Assembly: GCA_921293015.1 (NCBI GenBank)
Contig: OV121095.1
Span: 33,453,484 to 33,517,483 of the forward strand
Source: Phorcus lineatus
Taxonomy: Eukaryota; Mollusca; Gastropoda; Trochida; Trochidae
Length of the DNA: 64,000 nucleotides
Reading direction: 5' to 3'
Part shown: piece after piece, positions 1-11,616 of the stretch
Numbering within the stretch: the first letter of the stretch is position 1
How the letters are laid out: each line of letters opens with the position of its first letter
Notes under the pieces: model-generated
The model's input: the letters and a program-made list of their open reading frames with translations, nothing else
Database searches by the model: none
Told to the model about the DNA's origin: nothing
Program-made: the position numbers and the translations under genes

Positions 1-11
1 CCTACCTTCAG

Positions 12-2082
12 GACATGGCCCGATCAGCAGAGCCTAAAAACACTTTGAAACGAAACAAATGGGCAGTGAATGCATTTAATGCATGGGCAATTACACGCAA
101 CAATCAACACACCACGCAAAACAAGGAGGTGATCCCAGCCCTTGAAGTAATGTCACCAAAACAACTGAACTACTGGTTGTCTAAGTTTATCTGTGAAATA
201 CTGAAACAGGATGGAAGTGAATATCCTCCTAAATCGCTGTTAAGCCTATGCATGGGAATTCAAGGTCATATCCGAATAAAGAATAAGGTAAATCTCAACA
301 TACTGCGAAGCCCCGATTTCGAGGATTTCCGCCAGGTACTGGATGGGAAAATGAAACGTTTGACACGTGAGGGCGTGGGGTCAACTTATCGCCAAGCTCA
401 ACCCTTTACTTCTGAAGAAGAAGATATGTTTTGGAGAAAGAAGTTATTGGGGGACCACAACGCACGGACCTTGCTCAGAACCATGCTGTTCTTAAACGGG
501 AAACACTTTGCCTTGAGAAGTGGTGACGAGCACAGAGCACTGAGATACACTAACAGCCAAATCACCCTTCACCAGAAAGACGGAGACGAGTATCTGGAGT
601 ACAGAGAAGACATGTCAAAGACCAACCAGGGTGGACTGAAACATCTGCGTGTAAAACCCAAGTGTGTGAGAATATACCGAAGTGAAGATCCAGAAAGATG
701 CCACATTTGCCTGTACAAGCTTTACATGAGGATGAGTCCCACTAGTGGTAAGTTTACACATAATATGTATGCGAATGAATTTAACTGTTGTCCCTTATAT
801 ATGTTAAGCTATGTATTGCAAGAAATGGCATTACTCAATGCATAGAAGTTGCACTGAACTACAGATTACATCAAAAATTGTAAAATTCCTGGCTTTTAAG
901 GGATTATATTACTGTCTCTGATTTTGTGATTTCACGAGGCGCAACCTTATTTCACTGATGAGTATCACCTTTGTTACAGGGAGGGACGGTGCATTCTACT
1001 TGACTCCACTGCAGAAGCCGCAGCAACAAGTTTGGTTCAGTCGCCAGGCAGTGGGACATAACACCTTACAGAGAATGGTTCCTGACATTGCAAAGGCTGC
1101 GGGTATGCAGGGACACTACACGAACCATTCACTGCGGTCTACTGCTGCTACAACACTATTCCAGGCCGGAGTAGACGAGCAGCTAATTATGAAGCAAACT
1201 GGTCATCGTTCTGTATCTGGTAAGCATTTTTCTGTCATTATTTCTTTACATCATTTTCAATCTTCCAGAAAATCTAAATTCTCTCCTTCGCCCCCTTAAT
1301 ACTTATCTTGTCACATAAAAATGTTAGCCCCTGTGAGATAAATCACACCTCTCCAGTAGTAAGTAATAAAAAATCTGGTTTCATAATTTGAACATGTCAT
1401 GTATTCAATTGTCTACAACCTCTGCACTGCCTTGTTTCAAAACACTCTTAGTGCCAGGATAGTCGTAAGTACAATACTAGTACTAAAACTCTAGGTTGTA
1501 TTTATAACACCAATCATATTCATAACCACTGATTGCCATGCTACCATTACAGGTGTGAGATCATAAAAGCGGGAAAATGAGGAACAGATGAAGATGGTCA
1601 GCAACATCCTCACGAAAAAGCCAAAAACTGAAACCAGCAGCAACCAAGAAGCCAAACCTTCCGATCCAGACGTTTCTGCGGAAACATCTGGTATGTTTTA
1701 AATTTTCTAGCTAATATGATATGAAATTTAAACTTCCTAATGGGCATTATTAATCAAGGCTTAAATTGTCTTAATTTTCTATGGCCACCTTCCTATGATT
1801 ATGTATTATCCTTCGAGTATTCATACGGTCGTGATGCAAACTTCACATTAATAGAACGCTCATTCAAGATTATCATTATTGCCGAAGAGGGGCAAAACAA
1901 CAACTCACTGAAGATTATCGTCGAATTCATCATTCTTCAGAAATATAACTATTATGCATCCTATTAATATCAACCTTATTACTGTTTCAGATGACTCAAA
2001 CGACTCGGATGAGAGTTGCAGCAAAGGAAGGAGTTCCAGACACCGATTTCAGTTCATAAACTGCAATGTGCAAATCTTGTAA
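12..2082 (+). pseudogene. Crypton-type tyrosine recombinase-like gene, 3' part, catalytic Tyr codon lost
   Basis: Four exons can be placed by GT/AG sites and phase: 12-747, 980-1219, 1553-1690 and 1991-2082. The first bases (CTACCTTCAG before 12) look like a splice acceptor, so the gene starts upstream of the window. The protein resembles the DUF3504/Crypton-derived family (ZMYM, QRICH1 and KIAA1958 relatives). Recombinase residues visible are an Arg in LRSGDEH (exon 1), HSLRS as HxxR, and TGHRS (exon 2). Exon 3 should then give the VRSY motif carrying the nucleophile, but reads VRS followed by TAA at 1564-1566. After that stop the frame stays open through exon 3 and exon 4 to TAA at 2080-2082, which suggests a recent nonsense change or an assembly error. 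The domain normally cuts and rejoins DNA or, once domesticated, only binds it. Confidence 0.8.
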
Positions 2083-2090
2083 TAAATAAA
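2081..2090 (+). promoter_or_regulatory. Polyadenylation signals of the recombinase-like gene
   Basis: Two overlapping AATAAA hexamers (2081-2086 and 2085-2090) begin inside the terminal stop codon of exon 4. They fit a very short 3' UTR and support exon 4 as the last exon. Confidence 0.6.
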
Positions 2091-2193
2091 CTGTGTGTTT
2101 GAAATGTTTTCACTTTTATGGAGAAAAACCAAACCAATGAGGTAGAGGCAAAGGGCTTTAAGCCCGATATGCCAAGGGAAAAGTTCTTCTCGA

Positions 2194-2250
2194 GGTGCGA
2201 TACCGGGAACAAGGCGAGGCGAAGCCGAGTCTTGTTCCCGGTATCGCACC
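2194..2250. repeat. Perfect 20-bp inverted repeat with 17-nt spacer
   Basis: The arm GGTGCGATACCGGGAACAAG (2194-2213) returns as its exact reverse complement at 2231-2250, separated by a GC-rich spacer. It sits about 100 bp after the recombinase gene. It could be the core of a small foldback element or MITE. The two short ORFs that read through it on opposite strands are products of the symmetry. Confidence 0.8.
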
Positions 2251-2254
2251 GAGA

Positions 2255-3320
2255 GTCTGATAACCTTATGAAACTGACGCTAAGGGGTTATATGATAACC
2301 AACCTCCACATTAGGGTGGTTATATGATAATCAACCTCTTAAGAGGTAGTTCACAAAAAATTCTAACCCCTGATATTGACCTGATAATCAACCCATGTGG
2401 TATATAACGAAATGCTTACTTAAAACATGTAGAATATATCCAATTTGTGATTCTCAAATACAATCAGGGTCTAGAATACAATCCACACGGACCCACGAAT
2501 AGATTCTAGTGGCAGTACTAATAGAATTATAACCCTGGGGTTATTTTCGGGGAAATATGGTAACTACGTCCTCATTTTTCGGTCGTGTTTCTATGTGAAA
2601 TAAGATATTGTTAAAAATCAACAATTCAAATGTAAAATATATACACATTGAAAAATGAAAAGATTGAATACATTGGAAAATTCAATTTACATGTACCTCA
2701 TAAGTTACTGAGCCTCACGCTGTGAAAATCGACGAGTCAGCTATGAGGTCAACAGGCGCAAGTTTCCACCGCTCTCTTTTCGAGCCAGACAGAAATTTCA
2801 TTGAGCATAGCGCTAAAACTTGACTCGTTTGCAACTCTGGGTAATTCATAACATAGTTGTTTTCTCTGGGGACTTGCTATTGTCTCGAATGATAACATGA
2901 AGTAAAATTTTTTATTTGCGATATTTGCAACTGATATCCATAATCCAGTCAAATCATCGCAAAACTGTGTCATGTGTGCAGCGACTTGTCAAGTGATCGG
3001 TGTTTACAAACAATGACGTAAGTCGTTCGGTTGTCGTAAAATATTTTCAAGTGCGTAAATATATTTGCTTTAGGTGTTTTTAAAACAGTATTGGAGCAAA
3101 AATCACACGCAAAAGTATATTAGGGAACATACTTTTCATTTGGAGTTGATTATTAACTGTGGTAAAACTGAGTTTCTCACTAGTAATTACATGTTTCCAT
3201 ACGAATTTCCACTCGCTTATATAGCCGGTTACGTTGGTTTATACATCCAAGATCCGTTAGTCAGTCAGTCAGTCCGGCATGGATTAGTCGCCATGTTTTT
3301 AGTGCTAGTCGGAGTCGTTT
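2255..3320. other. Intergenic stretch, no gene recognised
   Basis: Two short direct copies of a GGTTATATGATAA-type motif lie at about 2285-2335. A 74-codon minus-strand frame (2749-2973) has no recognisable domain and is not called. A tandem of TCAGTCAGTCAG occurs near 3261. Nothing else can be supported. Confidence 0.5.
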
Positions 3321-3334
3321 GCTAGAAGTTCTCC

Positions 3335-3466
3335 GATTGGATAGGTGTCGGGATTGCTGGCCAATCACCGGTCTCCTTTCATTGCTCAACCTGTAATCGT
3401 GTATATAAGCGACGTGCTGTCAATCATTCAGGAGTTCACTCGAATAGTGTCTTTTCGGAGGTGAGA
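3335..3466 (+). promoter_or_regulatory. Probable core promoter with 5' untranslated exon
   Basis: An inverted CCAAT box (GATTGG, 3335-3340), a CCAAT (3361-3365), a TATA box (TATATAAG in 3402-3409) and an initiator-like TCATTCA (about 3424) are correctly ordered. A consensus splice donor (GAG then GTGAGA at 3461) follows about 35 nt later, so this would be a short non-coding first exon. The gene it serves is not certain. It may be an alternative promoter of the gene starting at 3755, or part of a mobile element's LTR. Confidence 0.45.
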
Positions 3467-3681
3467 GCTCTCTCAAGCCGACTAGTTCTGTGCCAGGACA
3501 ATGTTAATATGATTATGATTAGTTAAAGATCCATTTTCATCTTTGCATAATGTTCTAAGTAACTTTAACGTATTCAATGCAAAATTAGAAAACGTTTAAT
3601 TCAAACAAAACGACAATCGGACCAAAATTCATTAAAATAATTACAATTAAACGAAAGGGCATTCCCGAATCGACGTGGTAC

Positions 3682-3754
3682 TATAAATAGAAGGGGCGTA
3701 TTATTTGCAAGATCGCGAAGGATTGTGGGACGTAAACAGAGGTTGTAAACAAAG
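3682..3754 (+). promoter_or_regulatory. TATA-type core promoter of the short-exon gene
   Basis: TATAAATAGAAGG at 3682 lies in GC-richer sequence about 70 bp before the ATG at 3755. This places a likely transcription start near 3710 and a 5' UTR of about 45 nt. The ATG context AAAGATGG is good. Confidence 0.5.
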
Positions 3755-3811
3755 ATGGCCGAATCAAGACGTTCGCGGAGACCGAGTCGAAAACTCTTAG
3801 AAAGTTTAGAG
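3755..3811 (+). CDS. First coding exon (19 codons) of an unrecognised gene
   Basis: ATG at 3755 in good context opens 19 codons rich in Arg and Ser (MAESRRSRRPSRKLLESLE) and runs straight into the strong donor GTAAGG at 3812, in phase 0. The basic N-terminus is typical of many nuclear proteins but identifies none. Downstream candidate exons are 4708-4769 and 5144-5187. Their joining is uncertain because the best-looking frame of the second does not match phase 0. The call rests on the promoter, ATG context and donor together. Confidence 0.4.
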
Positions 3812-4252
3812 GTAAGGAAACGTTTTCACGTAGTGGAACAGCATTTAGTTCGATAGAATATACGTTTATCTGCTCGAATAAATAATAAATAAATATCCAT
3901 CACCGTGATCGGAAGCCATAACAATGAGATCGCGATAAACAGGAAGTATGGTAAATCCTATACATAAAACTGTGACGTCACGGATTGTGGGTTCGTTTAT
4001 GGCTACGGCAAGTTTTGGAGGGTGGTATACTTTGAAATTAAAATTAAATACCTTCTCGTTGATTATAAATTCTTTTTATGGTCTCAAAAAATTGTTGAAA
4101 GATTTTTCTACAGAACTGTATAGTCGGATGTGTGATATATGAAAACGGAGTTATTACGAATGCAAAGTTGAAAATGGATCTTTAATAAATAAAGAGTATT
4201 TTTCTGGTAGGTAAGGTTCGACGGGGCCCAGGTAGCACACCTACATGTACAT

Positions 4253-4322
4253 CGGCCCGATGTCGGCTGAACGTCGGCACTTGTTTTACATCGGCTAACA
4301 GCGTCGGGCCGACATCGGGCTG
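4253..4322. repeat. GC-rich inverted repeat of a CGGCCCGATGTCGGC motif
   Basis: CGGCCCGATGTCGGC (4253-4267) returns inverted at 4308-4322 with one mismatch. Between them are related CGTCGG and ATCGGC words. The cluster stands out against AT-rich surroundings and may be the end of a DNA transposon or MITE. Confidence 0.6.
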
Positions 4323-4707
4323 ATGAGTAAACTTGTTTATAGAAATCTCATTTAGAATCCTTCTCAAGAAATGATACGGCCCCTTTTTAGTGACGAAATG
4401 AATAAAATGGAAACATAATTACTTAATTTATTTAGATATATACTGCTTTGGTTTCATGAAATCTTTCAGGCATCTATTTATTTTTTTAAAAAGTATTTGA
4501 AATTAACTGTATTTTCTTAGCCTTCTGTCTTTAAACATTTGACACCAAAATATTTCACATACAGTTAATATTTTTCTGTAATTGACAATACAAAGTCCTT
4601 TTGCTTTGAACATCTTTGTATTTTTTTTGTACATTCTCTTTTTCCGCATCGCAATCCCACTTTTATATAGATGTTTCGTTTTAAATCACTATGGCTATGC
4701 AAGTTTT

Positions 4708-4769
4708 GATGATAAACCAGTGTCGTCTGCTCCAGTTGATGTTACTCAAACTGCGCCTAAAGTTAAAAG
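4708..4769 (+). CDS. Candidate internal exon, unknown gene
   Basis: A possible acceptor (TATGCAAG) is followed by an open frame reading DDKPVSSAPVDVTQTAPKVK and then the donor GTAAGT at 4770. The Pro/Ser/Thr/Val composition looks like a protein linker. With the exon at 5144 the phases agree (phase 1), giving a continuous frame across both. A different acceptor (ACCAG) would give another open frame compatible with the phase-0 exon at 3755-3811, so the frame is undecided. Confidence 0.3.
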
Positions 4770-5143
4770 TAAGTAATTTAAAAATTTATAATCTTTTCAT
4801 TGTCTGTGACGTTAAAACAGGATTGGTGTAAAAAGATTACTCAATACTGCAATGACGACCACGTATGCATGTGCGAGTTCATCAGATCAAAACAATGTGA
4901 CATAAAATGGATTTTTATTACGTTAATGCATAAACGTAATTGGGGTCTAGGGTTTTGATTTTGAGCAATAATATGTAACCACCAGTATGAGTATGTGAAA
5001 TATCCAACACTTTAAGAGTTAATCGCAACTGAACAAGATGTGAACTCTAATTATGAGACTGAAAATCTATGAGGGAGTAATATTAATGGGCAACTTATAT
5101 TCCCGTTTCTTTTCTAATTTCATCGAAATTCTTTTATTTCAGG

Positions 5144-5187
5144 AGGGGATTTTCTTTGCCATCTGTCCAGGAGTACAAATGCCAAAG
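5144..5187 (+). CDS. Candidate short internal exon, unknown gene
   Basis: A strong polypyrimidine tract and acceptor (CTTTTATTTCAG) precede 44 nt that end at the donor GTAAGA. The splice sites are among the best in the first 6 kb. The exon is open in two frames, so its protein is not assigned. It is probably part of the same gene as the exon at 4708, with possible 3' sequence ending near the AATAAA at about 6165. Confidence 0.35.
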
Positions 5188-5389
5188 TAAGATTTGAGTA
5201 AGCATCACCTTTAATCATCAGATTTTTGTCTGTGCACCTTGTATAGTATTCTAGAAAGATTAAGCAGTTAGGAATAGATAGGTTGTAGAGTAATAGAATA
5301 GTTTAGAGAATTTAAGACATAACTTAAACTGCATTCCTGTCGTGAAATATAATCACCGCAATTTCTGACATGGAAGCATTTATATAATG

Positions 5390-6180
5390 TGAGCCGTGTT
5401 TTGTCGTTGTACATTTCAGTGCAAGGTCAAGGTCAGTTACGGTAGCAGCTTCGCTGTGTTGTGAACCGTGATATAAGTGTTATAAAGTTCTTTCTTGTAG
5501 TGAACTATGTTTACTACTGTTTCAGTTTGATGAACGCGTTAGCATCTTTTAGGGTGTGAGAACAGTTTGCAGTCACCGTTGTAGTAAATTATTATTTATT
5601 TGCTGCAAGGTCAGGGTCAGGTTATGGACTATGTTGCATTTTATAATTAAAATATTGCATTTACATCTTCATAAGTGCTTTCCGTTGTATAGAGACTTTG
5701 TGAATGTTGCACTTCTTTGACGTAACTAAGTGGGATTGTAAACCCTGAGTTATATATTTTTGTATTTATTCCCTCTTTGAGGTAATCCCGGGTGCTTAGC
5801 AAACACTATTATTATATTATATACTTTGACGTTTACACTTCTTTGATATAACTAGGTGTGATGGTTGAACACTGGGTTATACGTTCCGGCATTTGTACTT
5901 CTTTGTTGTTACCAGGTGCTATTGATAGTTTGTACATCTTTATATTTTGCACTTGTTGTTTATTAATGCTATCTTTTGTCAGGGAATATATCATTGACAA
6001 TTTACCTTTGTTGAAACTTACCTAGGTGCTATTTTAGGGAGTGTTAGTTATCGCTATGGCCGTTCGAAATCATCATTCCTTTATTGTGGGAAGCGGAATT
6101 GTCTAGAAGGAGTTGTGAATCTGTCTTGACCAGTATTACACTATTTTCTATCGTTTTGGTTATTAAATAAACTTCTTGTT
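5390..6180 (+). repeat. Degenerate tandem repeats, ending near a poly(A) signal
   Basis: Words of the form CACTTCTTTGAyrTAACTArGTG recur at about 5709, 5830 and, more loosely, 5895. TGCAAGGTCArGGTCAG occurs at about 5422 and 5607. The spacing is irregular, so this is an old tandem array or a chain of related insertions rather than a clean satellite. AATAAA follows at about 6165, so part may be 3' UTR of the upstream exons. Confidence 0.45.
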
Positions 6181-6245
6181 GGATCCACATCACTTTTCTG
6201 TTTTCCATCCCGCTTCATGTCTGGAAAGAGATGGGGGTAAATAGA

Positions 6246-6336
6246 GCGAGTTTGGCCAATGTCTGTTTAACATCTTTCCCCTAAAAAACTACACAACGCA
6301 AAGCCATATTGACGATTGTACAATGGCCAAACTCGC
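6246..6336. repeat. 13-bp inverted repeat
   Basis: GCGAGTTTGGCCA (6246-6258) and its exact reverse complement (6324-6336) are 65 bp apart. The arrangement resembles a small foldback element, but no target duplication was identified. Confidence 0.5.
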
Positions 6337-6424
6337 AGTATTACATTACGTTAATTTCTCGTCATTATGGATGATGTCTTTTTAGACATGCGCAGACGTA
6401 ATACCTTGTGCCTAGACTGTACCC

Positions 6425-9196
6425 TTAACACGAGAACGTATAATACATCATCCTCGGAGCTTCAGACAATATGTTACGTAAAAGTTTGCAACAAGTCCGG
6501 ATTGTAGACACTTATAGGTACTTGTGTATGTAACGTTAACCAATCTCTCTCTTGCGCATATTTTCACAAAAGCGAATAGTTAATCATCAGTAAGCCTCTC
6601 ATGTTTGGAGGATTTTGTGGAATAATAGTATATCATATATCGTAATGATATATATCTCAATTGAACACTTCACATTGCACAAATCAGCATAAACTTAGCG
6701 AGTTACATGATTGTGTCTCCCTGTAATGCTAGTATATGGCGTAATCTGGTTTCATTATAACGAACGCTAAATCTGTACGAGAGTTCCGTTAAAGAAATAC
6801 TCCGTGAGTTGATCAAGCAACGTCTGACAAACTTTATGAGTGGTGTCATTTCATCGAAAATACTCACAGATGCTGAAAAGTATCAATCTAAGGGAAATAG
6901 CGTCTATACAGTAACACAATTAAAGTTAAAAAACGTTTAAAAAACGTGATATTGAACCGCTGTTTGTGAGTCAATTACTCAAATGTAATTTTTGAACTTA
7001 ACCAAAAGAGATAGAAAGACAAACTGGTGTAATAAAGTTTGTTAGGCTTAATAACTAATATTCATGTACATGGGACGTGTGTTTTTGGCTAATGTAGATA
7101 AGTATGGGCTTTTCGGTTTTCATTTAAAACTATAAGTTTGGAATTAGGCAAAAGTGAAATTTGTTGAAGTTTATAAGCATATATTAGATATTGACACATA
7201 CATGAGCCAAATAAAATATCACTAAAGTCACGAGTGTCTCGTAAATATAAAAGGGCGTTATGTCATGAATGTGAGTGACTAAATAACGTTACATACATAA
7301 ACTTTACTTTATTTTATATAATAATTGTCATACTCGAGCAGGTGTTCATCTCAAAATTAAGAAATATGAAATAATATTCACTCTAAATAATGAGAACAAT
7401 GTTATCATAATGTAAACAATATGCATGTTTTTAAAAGGACACTATATGCGCTGCCACAGACAATCACTTTATCTACCTTAGTAAAGTCAGTAACCTCATT
7501 AATTATATTTATGACAGCGTTTTGTACTGACAGTTACCTCGTAAACTATGCAATACGACGTATGCAATGTAACAGTCTTCCTATAAGAGACACTGCGCAA
7601 TTTGTTGAATTCACATATTCCATAATCCATATGGTGCCATTAGAAAGAGAAGAACTGACAGGTTTAAAAAAGTATAAATCTTAATCGGTTCACTTCACTG
7701 ACAGAAAAGAGGTTAAAAGTTACGAATTTTTAAAAAAGAAAACGTACCATTTACCGCTCCTGGCATGGTGAGCCTTAATTATGTATTTTTAAAATCTAAA
7801 GCAAACAGAAAGATATATTCATATTATGGGAGTTAATAGTGTTTGTTAGTTTTAATAACCAGTATTGTGTAAATGGGGCGTGTGTTTCCACTACTGCAGA
7901 TGTGTTAAACTCTTATTCCGTTATCATTTAACACCATAAAGTGTCATGTATAAGACTTTTTTGGATAAAAACGAGATACTTTTTTTCTCTTTAGGAATAT
8001 ATATGCGAGTTTAATATAACATGAACGTTTGTCACTTTATAAAGCTACCAAACTTGACTTTAGGAAATGTATAGCATAAGTCTTCAAACTCGATTAATGA
8101 ATAATTTCTAAATTACATTATAGAATCCTTACAAAGATACATAAACGTTGAACAAAAGATAATGCATTTGCATTACCTTTACTTGTGCTTCATGTCAATC
8201 TATATTGCTCTATAATATCCCTTCTTTAAGTCGTAGAATAATGTTGCTTTGATATAAACATTATCATTGTAATAACATAGACACGATTTATGCTTTGAGA
8301 TAATGAATGAGCAGTTATACCTATCAAGAACCCAGAAGTCAATACCTCATTAATTCCATCTATGATAACATAGTACGCTCGTATGATTGACAGTTACGTC
8401 ATGAAAAAAACAATTGGGTGTCTAATGTGGAATATTTTTCCTTAATCGTGTAAGGAAATTCTTCTAGTTGGTGTTTCACGTAATGTCACTTTGAACGCTT
8501 TGAGGGTGTGCAGATGCGAAAATGCAATTTTGCTGTTTTATTCTTGACAAATAAGTTTAGACATTGTGATTTAAACAATTTTAACCTTTTCATGTGGTCG
8601 TTAAGGAATCATATAGTTTTTCATGATTCAAGATCTTTCATATTTCACTATGTAATTATATATGTAGATATTTCTATTGAGTTTTTCCCACGTACTAAAA
8701 CATGCGAAAAGCGCTACCTTCATCATTACCGTGAAGGAATTATAATTTCAAAGATGTTACTTGGCCCGACCATATAGTATTCAGTATAACAGTATATTCA
8801 CCTCAATCCACAATAATTCAAGACAATCCCGTGTCTCATACTTTCGTTTACGGTTGTATATGAGAGAAATTAAACTTTCGACATTTTGGATAACACGTCT
8901 CTTCAATGACAAAAGATGTCTACGACGAAAACCTCAGTTATGTCGTATTAATGACAGCGATGCATATATGATTGGCAGCAGTCACATCCTATTAACAAAA
9001 GCAAAAGGACGTCCTGTCTTTTTAAAGATGCTTAAAGAGCGACTCCGTGAGTTGTTGGAGTCAAATATGCCAAACTTAATCAATGGTGTCATTTGATCGC
9101 GAAGTATCGACTGTTACCAAAAAGACACATTTTAAAGCTTGTTAACTTTTTACAGTGACAATATGAAGGTAGAACGTCACAATTGTCATCGAAAAC
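6425..9196. repeat. Repeat H, first copy (about 2.8 kb)
   Basis: This stretch aligns by eye almost end to end with 60715-63457, in the same orientation, about 54.3 kb away. Differences are scattered substitutions and small indels. It has no convincing gene: short frames at 7421-7684, 8508-8777 and 8761-9096 carry no recognisable domain and are not kept open in the other copy. It runs without a break into repeat J at 9197, as the second copy does at 63458. Confidence 0.8.
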
Positions 9197-9477
9197 CGGA
9201 TAATGGGGCGCGTCAAATAGTCAAACGTAATTCTGGAGATTTGTTTAAAACAGATAGGAGGGCAATTAGGGGTTGATAGCGTTTGTTAGGTTATATAACT
9301 AGTATCCATGTATATTGGACGTGATATCTACACCTTTGTGCATTTATAAGGCTATTTTTAGATTTTCATGGAAAACCAGTATTTGTCATTTACATGTCTT
9401 TTGGACATGAAAAGTTAAGATGTTTAGATTTTATATCACCACATAGGACATTTAGGTTCGTATCAAAGGTAAATAAT

Positions 9478-10373
9478 GTGTTCCATTCTTATGGCCTACA
9501 AGGAAACTAACTTTAAGAGGAAAGGTAACAATAATAAAATCCCAAATACTCCCATTGTTTACACATCTCTTTACATCCCTCCCAGACCCAGATAATGACT
9601 TTTGTAAACGTCTAGATACTATTCTACATAGATTTATATTTGGTCTGGCAAAAGAGATAAAATAAAGAGAAAAATGCTAACAGATGACTATTTACATGGG
9701 GGTCTAAAAATGACTGACTTTCGTAATTTTAAGAAATATCTTAAAATCAAATGGATCAAACGAATATCAACAGATGGCCTTTATCTAAATTATGTTTATA
9801 TCCATGTAATGATCTCACTTTGTTCAACTTCCAAAAACGATGGTTACAAAGAACAAGTAAACTGATAAAAAATATTTTTGGAGAGATGTTATAACCAGTT
9901 ACGCAATACTGTTTTATTGCTGCTATAAAGTGCCGTTACTTTTAGAAATCTGTCGGATATGGTTTGAAAATGAAACTGGTCATAATATTGATTTTAATAT
10001 CTTCTCATTTCTGTTTGGCGACCCCAACGAAAACATTCTTGTCAACTTTTTATTTACCATCATTATAAAGTACATCTACAGATGTAAGTGTATGACCAAA
10101 GAATTAAACTTTAAACATTTAAAGAACATTATAAAGTTCCACTATGATGTTGAAAAATATGTATTTGGTGAAATTAATGAAACTTTTTTGAAGAAGTGGA
10201 CTGGCTGCTTCTCTACTTAACCCTTTCTATTATCTCCCCTATCCTTCCACCTTTTCTCTAACCTCTTTATTTTATCTCTGTCTCCTCATTTCTTTCTTTT
10301 TCTTTATCAGGTAAAAAGAAAAAAAAAAGAAAAAGACAAAAAAGAAAATAAGATAAAAAAATAAAAAAATAAT
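9478..10373 (+). mobile_element. 5'-truncated non-LTR retrotransposon remnant (copy A)
   Basis: Broken frames match the C-terminal part of a non-LTR ORF2 downstream of the reverse transcriptase. They include HGGLKMTDF followed by WIKR, and the terminal block ending in FLKKWTG. The 3' tail is a GAAAA-rich simple sequence. The 7-bp target duplication AAATAAT (9471-9477 and 10367-10373) is exposed by the empty sites at 53462 and 63732. Compared with copy B, about 490 bp are missing at 9907, including the zinc-binding CxxC...HxxxxC region. The style is that of the Tx1/L1 group, a tentative placement. Confidence 0.75.
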
Positions 10374-11520
10374 ATGTTATGAAGCTCACGGAGTGGCTCT
10401 TTGATGGTGTTAATAAATTAATAACCATACTGTCTATTCGTTTATCTCATAATTTCAGGTTACAACAAAATGTCTAACTTATTATGAAACATGCATGTTT
10501 TATTTTCGTTGCCTTCGTTGACAAAATATGTCACTCACCCTTTGTGAAATTTCAAGTTTTTTGTTAAAACTATTTAAATAAAAGTAATGGTTGTTTGACA
10601 AATGGGAGAAACCTAGTAATTTGAAAATCGTACGTTGTACCTCAATTTTCTGCTGTAGATGGATAGTGTCACATGCTAACGAATTTGCGATTTTCGTCGT
10701 ATTGGCCATATAAACAATGGTTTACAACGATTAGATGGTGGCTGTCTAAAATGAAGACGCAAGCACGCGATTCGGTCTCTTACTTCTTTCTCTCTTCACA
10801 TAACTAGTTAATCTCGAAGGCGTAACGAAATGTAACATCGATATATCTTGGTCCCGCTGTCGTTGCAGACTATGGTGAAATATTCTTGCTGACACCTTAA
10901 ACTGATGATATAAATGGACAATAACATTACAAAACTTCATGGATATAGCTAAACATTGCTGTATGTCCAAAAGAAACGGTGTATGGAATAGTGCAATGAC
11001 GTAAATTGGAACCCCAGAGCAAGTGTGACAATAACGATACAATTAGGTCAATATCATGAAAATGAGTGACGGGTTTCTTGCACTGCGTTATGCTGCGTAG
11101 AATTTAAAAAATTGTAATCATGTTTAAGTGAGATTGGAACTAAATTTACATTGACATACATGTATTATCGGGTAATTATTAATAAGACTTTATGTCTAGT
11201 TTCAGTCAAAGTGATTATCTTATTATAAATAATGTTGATTTGTTTGTTCTATTTAGCTAAAAATAGATCCATAGATCATCTGTATTTTTATTGGAACAGA
11301 AAATATTATTCTCGGATTTACAGGAAAAAGTTAAAATACCGTCAATGAAAAAAAAGAGCTACAATTCAATACATTAGACCCAAGCACAAATTTTTCAATG
11401 ACATATATCAAAATCAAATTGGTTTGAATTCAAACGATCACAATTTGGTTATCCTACATGAGCATTTATCACTGTGATAAATCCAATATTTTTCTTATTA
11501 CGATTATGATGAAATGGTTT
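10374..11520. other. Repeat J, non-coding part (copy A)
   Basis: Sequence shared with 33786-35190, 53469-54817 and, for its first part, 63739-64000. Short frames such as 10500-10709 and 10746-11042 are not conserved as protein between copies. No RNA gene or promoter was recognised. Confidence 0.6.
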
Positions 11521-11552
11521 TTAAAATTTTGGACATGTTGACCCACAACCAT

Positions 11553-11616
11553 GGGAGACATCGATACAGGTCATATACAATGTATATTGTATATGACCTG
11601 TATTGATGTCTCCCGT
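11553..11616. repeat. Long palindrome, copy A (imperfect)
   Basis: Arms of about 30 bp containing GGGAGACATCGATACAGGTC and its complement meet at an AT-rich centre. This copy has drifted, with an A/G change at the centre and CGAT to TGAT in the right arm, whereas the copy at 35209-35272 is perfect. Confidence 0.8.

Noticed and set aside
2049-2327. Two opposed frames over the hairpin at 2194-2250
   Set aside because: Both are produced by the inverted repeat and have no domain.
2749-2973. 74-codon minus-strand frame
   Set aside because: No recognisable domain, promoter or paralogue; length is within chance expectation.
8508-9096. Two frames in repeat H (89 and 111 codons)
   Set aside because: Not open in the second H copy (62800-63360), so not conserved as protein.
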